Source: JBGOUJ01 sp041477005
GTDB taxonomy: Bacteria; Acidobacteriota; Terriglobia; Bryobacterales; JACQDG01
Assembly (NCBI GenBank): GCA_041477005.1
Contig: JBGOUJ010000359.1
Span: 1 to 8,119, forward strand
Direction of reading: 5' to 3'
DNA: 8,119 nucleotides
Below the pieces are notes generated by a model, which was not told the DNA's origin, made no database searches, and saw only the letters and a program-made list of their open reading frames with translations. The position numbers were made by a program, and so were the translations under genes. Position 1 is the stretch's first letter. The number at the start of each line of letters is the position of its first letter. Positions 1 to 6,000 of this stretch are shown here, one piece after another.

Positions 1-60
1 CTGAAGCCGATGATCCGGCCCGGAGTATTGGCCCAGGCGCAGGTCATCTATGCGGCGTGA
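1..60 (+). CDS. C-terminal end of probable MntA-type nucleotidyltransferase antitoxin (partial)
   Basis: An open frame enters from the left edge and ends at a TGA at 58-60, giving 19 residues (LKPMIRPGVLAQAQVIYAA). The catalytic part lies outside the window, so the family cannot be read directly. The call rests on context: the frame overlaps the start of a HepT-type toxin gene by 11 bases, the usual antitoxin-then-toxin order of MntA/HepT modules, and the tail resembles the C-termini of small MNT-domain proteins. In that family MntA neutralises HepT by adding AMP to a tyrosine near the toxin active site. Any other small protein coupled to HepT could also fit. Confidence 0.5.
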   Translation: MKPMIRPGVLAQAQVIYAA

Positions 61-394
61 TGTCCAGAGACTGTACGACATCCTGGATGCGCTCGATTCG
101 CTGGCCAAGATCATCGGCGGTCGAGAAGAGGCAGAATTCCTCAACGACGAGACCCTGTGCTACGCGGCCGCTCAACGCCTCACCGTGGTAGGTGAGGCGG
201 CGGCGCGACTCAGCACCGAAGTGAGACAGCGGCATTCCTCGGTCCCTTGGGTGGACATAGTCGCCTTTCGAAACTTCCTGGTGCACCAGTACTTCGGCAT
301 TCATTGGCCACTGGTTTGGCAAACGGCGACCGATCACGCGCCACGGTTGCGAGCCGAGGTTGCCAGGATCCTCGACGCCGAGCTTGAAAAGTGA
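50..394 (+). CDS. hepT: HepT-family (DUF86) toxin, HEPN-type ribonuclease
   Basis: A 114-residue, mostly helical protein of the usual HepT length. It carries the HEPN RNase signature Rx4HxY in RNFLVHQYFGI: Arg74, His79 and Tyr81. The second half of the fold (PWVDIVAFRNFLVHQYF, then helices to the C-terminus) is typical of the family. Arg and His are the catalytic pair for RNA cleavage, and the tyrosine is the residue that MntA antitoxins AMPylate in characterised systems. The ATG at 50 overlaps the upstream gene's stop by 11 bases and has an AGG about 6 bases upstream, so translation is probably coupled to the antitoxin. The gene converges on the PIN toxin gene with only 21 bases between the stop codons. 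The RNA target cannot be read from the sequence. Confidence 0.87.
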   Translation: MRRDVQRLYDILDALDSLAKIIGGREEAEFLNDETLCYAAAQRLTVVGEAAARLSTEVRQRHSSVPWVDIVAFRNFLVHQYFGIHWPLVWQTATDHAPRLRAEVARILDAELEK

Positions 395-415
395 GCCGGC
401 TGCTCGTTCGGACTT

Positions 416-832
416 TCAAATCGCCAACTGCACTCCGGTGAGCCCCAGGTGGCGGTCCACGGACCAGCATTTCGTGATTCGGCGCTCGGTCATCACCGCA
501 AGGCCATGGGCATCGGCGAGCGTCAGTGCCTGATCGGAGAACTTCTTGACCAAGCGGCTCGCGGCGGCCAGTTCTTTCGCGCCAAACGCCTGGATGGCGA
601 GCATCGGCAGCTCATTGATGAAATTGAGGAATTGGACGGCCCGGTTTTGGTCGTAGCGGCGAAGAAACCAGCCATGTCCTTCCGCGACAACCAAGGCCGA
701 AGTTACCAGAGGCGGAGGTTCGGAAAACAGCCTGCGGAACAATGGATGGTGGCTGTCGGACCGATCCAGAAAGGCGATCAGGGCGGAAGTGTCGACGTAG
801 CATTCAGCCCTTCGAGCCATAGACGACGTCAT
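416..832 (-). CDS. vapC: PIN-domain toxin, VapC-type ribonuclease
   Basis: A 138-residue protein, normal VapC length, with the PIN-domain acidic residues in order: Asp14 in YVDTSALIAF, Glu51 in ALVVAEGHGW, Asp100 and Asp107 in SDQALTLADAHGLA, and Asp126 in SVDRHLGLTG. These residues bind the divalent metal used for RNA cleavage, so the enzyme looks intact. It overlaps the end of the ribbon-helix-helix antitoxin gene by 29 bases if it starts at 832. An in-frame ATG at 820 (MARRAECYVDTS) would shorten the overlap to 17 and is equally plausible; neither has a clear Shine-Dalgarno, which fits translational coupling. By family knowledge VapC toxins cut tRNA or rRNA; the target here is unknown. The gene ends 21 bases from the stop of the convergent HepT gene. 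Confidence 0.88.
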   Translation of the reverse strand: MTSSMARRAECYVDTSALIAFLDRSDSHHPLFRRLFSEPPPLVTSALVVAEGHGWFLRRYDQNRAVQFLNFINELPMLAIQAFGAKELAAASRLVKKFSDQALTLADAHGLAVMTERRITKCWSVDRHLGLTGVQLAI

Positions 833-1028
833 CGACAGACCGGCTGGAACGCGCGTTTCCCGACTCGACTAAGCCGGCGTAGCGCATCCAGGGCGCATCT
901 CCGCCGCAGGGCAGCATCTGCCGCAGCGACCGGCGGACCAACTCGGCGACAGAGATTCCCAGCGCTTTGGCCTCCTTTTTGGCCAGAGCGTACTCCTGTT
1001 CGTCCAGGCTGACTTGCGTGCGGATCAT
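804..1028 (-). CDS. Ribbon-helix-helix antitoxin paired with the PIN toxin
   Basis: A 74-residue protein with a compact N-terminal ribbon-helix-helix domain: a beta-strand at residues 2-7 (IRTQVS), a helix from about 8 to 22, a turn at the Gly of ALGIS, and a second helix from about 25 to 38 (VAELVRRSLRQML). The strand is expected to read DNA as a dimer. The C-terminal tail (PWMRYAGLVESGN, then an acidic VDDVVYG) matches the toxin-binding tails of CopG/RHH-type VapB antitoxins. The ATG at 1028 has AAGG 10 bases upstream. A perfect 11-bp inverted repeat begins at the start codon, so autorepression is likely. It is the first gene of the pair and overlaps the toxin gene. 'VapB-like' is a role name; RHH antitoxins also pair with other toxin types. 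Confidence 0.84.
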   Translation of the reverse strand: MIRTQVSLDEQEYALAKKEAKALGISVAELVRRSLRQMLPCGGDAPWMRYAGLVESGNARSSRSVDDVVYGSKG

Positions 1029-1057
1029 GTTATCATTGCCTTACTTAATGATAACAT
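1027..1057 (-). promoter_or_regulatory. Probable operator/promoter of the RHH antitoxin-PIN toxin pair
   Basis: A perfect inverted repeat with 11-bp arms: ATGTTATCATT at 1027-1037 and AATGATAACAT at 1047-1057, with a 9-base spacer. It is an AT-rich island in GC-rich surroundings and fills almost the whole 37-base gap between the LMF-like gene's stop and the antitoxin start, touching the start codon. A dyad here is what an RHH antitoxin would use for autoregulation. On the minus strand a weak -10-like TATATG/TATGTT lies at its distal edge, but I see no convincing -35, so the exact promoter is uncertain. The antitoxin's AAGG ribosome-binding site lies in the spacer (1039-1042). In the RNA the dyad could form a hairpin presenting that site in its loop. 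Confidence 0.65.
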
Positions 1058-1065
1058 ATAGACCC

Positions 1066-2523
1066 TTACATCCATCCTTCTTGCTCGAGCAGCCGGCGAA
1101 GGGAAGGGTTGTCGAGGGAAACCGGTGGAAGGTAGACGTCGACGAGTTGCCGCTGCCACCAGCGGCCGGTCTCTTTGCGCTCCGTCGGCGTTGTGAAGTG
1201 ATACTCGTAACGGAGCGCGCGGACGTAGCGAGGCGGCCGTTGCGGAAAGGGATTGCTCCGCAGCAGACCGAGCGTCGCTTCGTCGCCCTGGAGAAGCTTG
1301 GCCAGGAAGTGCACAAACCAGGGATGCTCGTAGTAGGGCGACATGGCCGCAAACCACATGAGCCAGTCCAGCCGGAGATGATAGGGCGCGACCTGCGGAG
1401 GCCGGCGCAACAGATCGCCGGGCTTGCCTTTGAACTCATACTCGCGCCAGCGCGTCGACGGCGTGAGCACCGCGTCGTCGGCGCCCTCCACAATCACCTC
1501 GTTGCGCGTCCGCGTCACGCTGCCGAAAGCGCCGTACGTGTTCACCAGGTGCAGAGGATTGTAGTTGAAGTTCATCAATTGGCCCGGCGATAACATATTG
1601 ATGATGGGTGGAACGCTCAGAATTGCCACGACGGCGGCAAGGCCCACCATCACCGGCCGGCGAAGGCGGTGGGGCGGGTTCGTGGCCGGCGGCGCGATCC
1701 GGAGTAGTGCGGAGAGGAATCGGCCATCCAAAGTGGTTGCAGCCAGGACAATGGTCAAAAGATTCAGCCAGGACAAATTGCCGCTCGACAGAAGCAGCAG
1801 TTGAAAGGCAATGGTGAAGAGACCCGCAATCGTGCTCACCGGCTGCGGCGCGAAGTAGCCGAAGGGAACCACCAGCTCGACGAAATGGTTGAAGAGCACG
1901 CCGGCCCGGTGAGTCCACGGCGGGGCCCAGTGCAGATACCAGCTCAGCGGATTGGGCATCGGCTGGGTCTCGTAGTGGTAATCCAGACAACTCAGGTCGC
2001 GCCAGCAGGGGTCGCCGCGCCATTTGATCAGCCCCGCCCCGAACATGACTCGAAACAGCACCCACCGCAGAATCCAGATCGGGATCCGGTCCGGAGCGGA
2101 CCTCGCGCTGCCGGTGAAGATGGCGAAGAAGCCTGCTTCGAGCAGAATCGACTCCCAGCCGAACCCGTAGAAGATCTGGCCGGCGTTGACGAAGGAAAGG
2201 TAAAGCACCCACAGCAGCGCCCAGGTGAGCACCGAGAGCCACATCCCGTAACGCTCGGAAACGCCCGTCACGGCGCAGCAGGCGAGCAACAAGCCGAGCC
2301 ACGCTCCGATCGCAAACGCGGTGTTGTTGGGAAAGAAGAAGAACAAGCTGGGAGCTTCGCGGAACGCCGCCTGCTTCACAAACAGCGGAACCGGGAGCAA
2401 TCCGTGTTCTCCGAGAAGGGGTCCGAACTGGTTTAGGACGACTACAAACGCGATCAGATAGACAAGTCCCAGCCCCCGCTGGAAAACGAACCTCGGGAGC
2501 CAGTAGCTGGTGGACTCGTCCAT
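1066..2523 (-). CDS. Lipase maturation factor (LMF1/LMF2) family membrane protein
   Basis: A 485-residue polytopic membrane protein carrying the family hallmarks: FGWESILLEAGF at 121-132, the signature FRVMFGAGLIKWRGDPCW at 157-174, YHYETQPMPNPLSWY at 182-196, NHFVELVVPF at 212-221, and PYHLRLDWLMWFAAM at 380-394. About eight hydrophobic segments lie between residues 14 and 308 (roughly 14-34, 67-87, 94-112, 148-166, 206-225, 228-247, 250-266, 289-308), followed by a soluble C-terminal domain. Vertebrate LMF1 is an ER chaperone needed to fold and dimerise lipoprotein lipase; the bacterial members have no established role. It lies 63 bases downstream of the large secreted hydrolase, same strand, so co-transcription is likely. 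ATG 2523 is the only good start: the same frame has no ATG, GTG or TTG back to the previous gene's stop. Its Shine-Dalgarno is weak, the nearest GGAGG being 17 bases away. Confidence 0.88.
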   Translation of the reverse strand: MDESTSYWLPRFVFQRGLGLVYLIAFVVVLNQFGPLLGEHGLLPVPLFVKQAAFREAPSLFFFFPNNTAFAIGAWLGLLLACCAVTGVSERYGMWLSVLTWALLWVLYLSFVNAGQIFYGFGWESILLEAGFFAIFTGSARSAPDRIPIWILRWVLFRVMFGAGLIKWRGDPCWRDLSCLDYHYETQPMPNPLSWYLHWAPPWTHRAGVLFNHFVELVVPFGYFAPQPVSTIAGLFTIAFQLLLLSSGNLSWLNLLTIVLAATTLDGRFLSALLRIAPPATNPPHRLRRPVMVGLAAVVAILSVPPIINMLSPGQLMNFNYNPLHLVNTYGAFGSVTRTRNEVIVEGADDAVLTPSTRWREYEFKGKPGDLLRRPPQVAPYHLRLDWLMWFAAMSPYYEHPWFVHFLAKLLQGDEATLGLLRSNPFPQRPPRYVRALRYEYHFTTPTERKETGRWWQRQLVDVYLPPVSLDNPSLRRLLEQEGWM

Positions 2524-2586
2524 GTCATCAGGCCGCGGCGCCTCCGGGCTGGTGAGGGGGCGGTCTACGGCTTTCCGCGGCCCGGT

Positions 2587-5500
2587 TCACAAATGCTCGA
2601 CCAGCCATTGCACCGGGTGGGGTGGCTCCACGGCGGGGCGGACCAACCGGTTGCGCCCGTCTCTCAAATTCTCCAATAGCACGGGCCGGGGCGCGAGCGC
2701 TTTTGCCACGTCGCTGATATCGCCTGCTTCGAGAATGCCGGGGACGATGACATCCTCGGGCACATAGGCAAACTGATCTTCGAGGATGGACAGATAGCCC
2801 TCCAGCCCGCCCTCGACCACGACCGCACGGACGCGGTCATCATAGAGCGCGCCGAGCAGGGCCAGCAGCCCTCCCAGCGGCTCGGCCTGCTGCTGGATCT
2901 CCGGGCCGATCTGCCAACTGGGCAACTCGTCCAGCAGCAGCCGCGATGGATTGGGCGGCACGAGCGCGTCGCCCCAGAGCGCGATGTGCTCCCGGTCGAT
3001 ATCCGGCCGGCTCTCGACGTATGCCAGCACCGATCGCAAATCCTTCAGCCGGGCGCCGAGCAGGGTGTCGCCCAGCATCAGATCGGCGGCGGCCAGCGAA
3101 ATCTCCCCGCTCGACGGGCCGTGGCGCGAATCGGGCGCGGTCTCTCCGGTGCCGCGCACATCGGGCAGGCACACGGCCGTGCCCTTCTTCAGGAGCATCT
3201 CGATTTCGCCCTGGCGGCGCGCCAGGAGCGCTTCCTTGCCATACTCGGCAACCGCCACTACCGCCGGCGTGCGGCCCGCGGTCTTCGGCTTCAGCAGCAG
3301 CAGCGGGACGACGATTCCGGGTTCCACCTCCAGCGTGATTCCCTCGGCCTCGCCCCCGGATATCGGCTTCCTCCACTGCACCGTCGCCTGGGGACTGCGG
3401 TTCGGCTCGATCTCTCCGAGCTTGCTCGCCCACCTGGAGCGAAGCCATTCGCGCTGCCCCTCCGGTTGCAACTTCGCAAGCTGCGTCCGCGCGCGGTCCA
3501 CCTCGGCGCGGCCGATTTCGGATGCCATCTGGTGAATCGTCTTTCCGTGCAGCCCGGCGGCAACGGCCGGAGTCACTGCATTCAGCTCCGACTCGGGCCG
3601 GCGGTCTCGCGGCTCTTGGTCCGGAGCTGCAATGTCAAACCAGCGCTTCAAGCTCGGATAGAGCGACTTCCGCTGCATCGGTCCGATGTTGGTGCATTCC
3701 CCTGGCCCTGGGAACGGGCCGAATCCGTGCGCTTCGCTCAGGTTCTGTTTGGCGTTGTAAAGCCCGTAGACCTTCTGGTATCGCGCCCAGGCCGGCATGT
3801 CCTCCACTTTCCAGCCCATTTCAAAGGAGTAAACGAACTTTCGCGGCGCGACCGAGGCGCAGATGAGCCAGGGAAGGAACTGGTCGACGATGCTGCGGCG
3901 CAGGCACCGCGTCGTCTCCCAACCGCCCCAGCCGGGGTCGGCCAGCTCCAGCGGCCAGCGGTTCTTCTCGGGAACGGACCTGGTGTTTTCCGGACTCGCT
4001 TCGCCGAAATTAAACGGCACCACTGCCGAAATGCGGGAGTCGAGCGCCGCCGTGACCGCGGCCGGATCGCCCCCGCCGGCCACCGCGCCTATCAGGACAA
4101 TCTCGTTCTTGTCGATCTCTTTGCGGTCCAGTAGGAGGTCCACCCCGCGCATGATGTCCCAGGCCATCCACTTGATCAGGCTTTCCCCCACCAGGTATAA
4201 CTGCATCCCCATGATGTACCGCGAGTGATACGCTTCGCGGTTCCAAGGATAGTTCTGCAGTCGCTCGCCGGCGCCGATCTGATCGAGGATCAGGACGGCC
4301 GCGCCGGCCCTGGCCCACAGGATTCCCATATCCTGCAGCTCGGCCTGCGTCCGGGGCCGATGGTGGCTGTGCACGAGGATGATGCCCGGCATTCGCTGCG
4401 GCGGCTTCGCCGGCAGATAGAGGTTGGCCGTCACCCACAATCCAGGCCGGCTCTGATAGAGCAGGTCCTGGCGCCGGTAGCCATCGCCCGGGAAGTCCTT
4501 TGTCACGCGAACCTGAAGCGGTGTGCGTGATGGGAACTCGCCGATCGAGGCGGCGAGCGCCTTCACGCGCGGGTCGCGGTACCGCTCCCAATCGGCAACC
4601 GTATTCACCTGATCCCAGGCCTGACGCTCGTTCTCCAAAATGCGGATCGCGCGGCCGCGCAGTTGCCGGTTGAGCATCCCGGCCGGCGGCATTTGCTTTC
4701 GTTGCTCGGCCGACAGGACTCGCCCATCCACCAGAGGCGGCGCCTGCCGGTCTAGAAGGGGCCGGACCTTTTCCGCCGGCGTCTCCACCAGCGCCAGGCG
4801 CCGGTAGCGCGCAGAGCAGAGCGGCGTCTCGCTCTGGAACGCGGGCAACACGCTCGTTTCCCGAGGCTCGCCATCAGCGGCCGGGCGGGAGCGCAGGAAC
4901 AGGACCCGCCACTGCTGCGGAGTGTTCAGCTCGCCCAGAACCGTGGCAGCGTCGCCGAGTGGAATGTCGATGCGAGCGGTCCAGGCGTCTTGCTCTTTCC
5001 GCGCCACGCCGCGCGCGCTGCCTTTCCAATCGTCCCGCGGCCGCGAGATTCGCTGGCCGCCGGTCATTCCTGTGGTTTGCTGCAGCGTCCCGGCCGGATT
5101 GATCCCCATCTGGACCCAGGCTGAGCCGGACGTGGCCAGGTAGACGTCAAAGCTCTCACCGGCCCCGGCCGGCCCGGAGCACCTCGCCAGCACGGCCAGC
5201 GTGCGATCGTTGTGCAGAACTTTCACCGCGGTTTCGTGGACCGGAAAACGTCCCAGCGGCTCGTTGCGGCGAAGCTTCCAGGCTGGAACATCGCGCCACG
5301 GCGCGTCGGTCCAGGCTGTGTCCAGGGCGGGGAGATCCTTGCCGCGGCCTGCCTCGAGGGGCGGCTCGCGGCTCCCCAGAAGCGCGGGACGAAAAACCGG
5401 GGCCGGCGCCGACGCCTCCGAGCTGCTCGGGGGAAGCTTCGCCGCCGGCTCGTGCTCGGGCCAGCGCCAGTGCTGCTCGGCCGCTCCGGGACGCATGGCC

Positions 5501-6000
5501 CTGAAGCGCTGGGCGGTCACCCGGATCTCATCCAGGTGCGCGGCCTTCAAATCGTTCAGCGGGACGGCAATCTCGGCGGTCCACTCGCGCTCGCCGATCC
5601 GCGCCGCGGCGAAAAACTTGTCCATGAGGACAGGCTGGCCCTTGGTCTCGACCGAATAGGCCCCGAGTGGCCCGACCTGCACCACAAAATCCGGATAGGG
5701 GCCGATCACGATCCGCAGCCGGTCTTCCTCTTCCCAGTGGGGATTCTTTCCGATCGACCGCGCCGTGACGCGGCCACTCGGCTCCGGCAAGCGCGCGCCT
5801 ATGTAGACATAGGCGCCTGCGACCGCCACACGGATCTCCCCGCCTAGATCGGCCGGGATGCCCGCTTCCAAAGGCGCCAGCTTCTCGATGCGGGCAGTCT
5901 GCCACAACGGCTCCTGCAAGCTGCCGTCGATGACGACAGGAGACGGCGCGGCAGCCAGGACTGCCGCGCCAGCGAAGAGTAATAGCGTAAATCGGGTCAT
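2587..6000 (-). CDS. Secreted two-CBM9-like plus tandem alpha/beta-hydrolase protein, nucleophile lost
   Basis: A 1137-residue exported protein. Residues 1-18 are a signal peptide (MTRFTLLLFAGAAVLAAA). Residues about 20-200 form a CBM9/DOMON-like module opening with VVIDGSLQEPLW; about 222-402 is a second, more diverged one (ALDTAWTDAPW). The first hydrolase domain, about 495-790, matches the upstream paralogue (LDQIGAGERLQ; WDIMRGVDLLLDRKEIDKN), but its nucleophile elbow reads IGAVAGGGD: Ala641 replaces Ser and two residues are missing. His758 (EAHGFG) is kept, and Glu727 sits where the acid is expected. The second domain, about 875-1120, reads LWGDAL at its elbow (Ala1012) and keeps the paralogue's VPGIL and ALAPRPVLLENLRDG motifs. 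The ATG overlaps the upstream stop as ATGA. I infer a pseudo-esterase or binding partner rather than an enzyme; the binding ligand is unknown. An unconventional active site cannot be excluded. Confidence 0.9.
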   Translation of the reverse strand: MTRFTLLLFAGAAVLAAAPSPVVIDGSLQEPLWQTARIEKLAPLEAGIPADLGGEIRVAVAGAYVYIGARLPEPSGRVTARSIGKNPHWEEEDRLRIVIGPYPDFVVQVGPLGAYSVETKGQPVLMDKFFAAARIGEREWTAEIAVPLNDLKAAHLDEIRVTAQRFRAMRPGAAEQHWRWPEHEPAAKLPPSSSEASAPAPVFRPALLGSREPPLEAGRGKDLPALDTAWTDAPWRDVPAWKLRRNEPLGRFPVHETAVKVLHNDRTLAVLARCSGPAGAGESFDVYLATSGSAWVQMGINPAGTLQQTTGMTGGQRISRPRDDWKGSARGVARKEQDAWTARIDIPLGDAATVLGELNTPQQWRVLFLRSRPAADGEPRETSVLPAFQSETPLCSARYRRLALVETPAEKVRPLLDRQAPPLVDGRVLSAEQRKQMPPAGMLNRQLRGRAIRILENERQAWDQVNTVADWERYRDPRVKALAASIGEFPSRTPLQVRVTKDFPGDGYRRQDLLYQSRPGLWVTANLYLPAKPPQRMPGIILVHSHHRPRTQAELQDMGILWARAGAAVLILDQIGAGERLQNYPWNREAYHSRYIMGMQLYLVGESLIKWMAWDIMRGVDLLLDRKEIDKNEIVLIGAVAGGGDPAAVTAALDSRISAVVPFNFGEASPENTRSVPEKNRWPLELADPGWGGWETTRCLRRSIVDQFLPWLICASVAPRKFVYSFEMGWKVEDMPAWARYQKVYGLYNAKQNLSEAHGFGPFPGPGECTNIGPMQRKSLYPSLKRWFDIAAPDQEPRDRRPESELNAVTPAVAAGLHGKTIHQMASEIGRAEVDRARTQLAKLQPEGQREWLRSRWASKLGEIEPNRSPQATVQWRKPISGGEAEGITLEVEPGIVVPLLLLKPKTAGRTPAVVAVAEYGKEALLARRQGEIEMLLKKGTAVCLPDVRGTGETAPDSRHGPSSGEISLAAADLMLGDTLLGARLKDLRSVLAYVESRPDIDREHIALWGDALVPPNPSRLLLDELPSWQIGPEIQQQAEPLGGLLALLGALYDDRVRAVVVEGGLEGYLSILEDQFAYVPEDVIVPGILEAGDISDVAKALAPRPVLLENLRDGRNRLVRPAVEPPHPVQWLVEHL
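5795..5816. repeat. 22-bp near-perfect palindrome inside the large hydrolase gene
   Basis: Arms GCGCCTATGT (5795-5804) and ACATAGGCGC (5807-5816) are exact reverse complements separated by two bases. The sequence encodes part of AYVYIGAR in the first CBM9-like module, about 185 bases after the start codon. It could form a stable hairpin in the mRNA or be a protein-binding site, but coding constraint plus GC-richness may also explain it. Confidence 0.4.

Noticed and set aside
449..1012. Plus-strand open frame spanning the antitoxin-toxin pair
   Set aside because: It covers both minus-strand genes antisense, becomes Arg-rich, and matches no family I recognise; the PIN and RHH motifs on the other strand are decisive.
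2531..2582. Inverted repeat GGCCGCGG/CCGCGGCC around the hydrolase-LMF gap as a terminator
   Set aside because: The arms are only 8 bp and contain the self-palindromic CCGCGG, the loop is 36 bases, and no T-run follows on the minus strand, so it is unlikely to terminate transcription.
2986..4134. Long plus-strand open frame (382 codons) opposite the large hydrolase
   Set aside because: It lies wholly antisense to a gene with clear domain structure, its translation is Arg/Pro/Leu-rich and low in recognisable motifs, and GC-rich DNA commonly leaves the opposite frame open.
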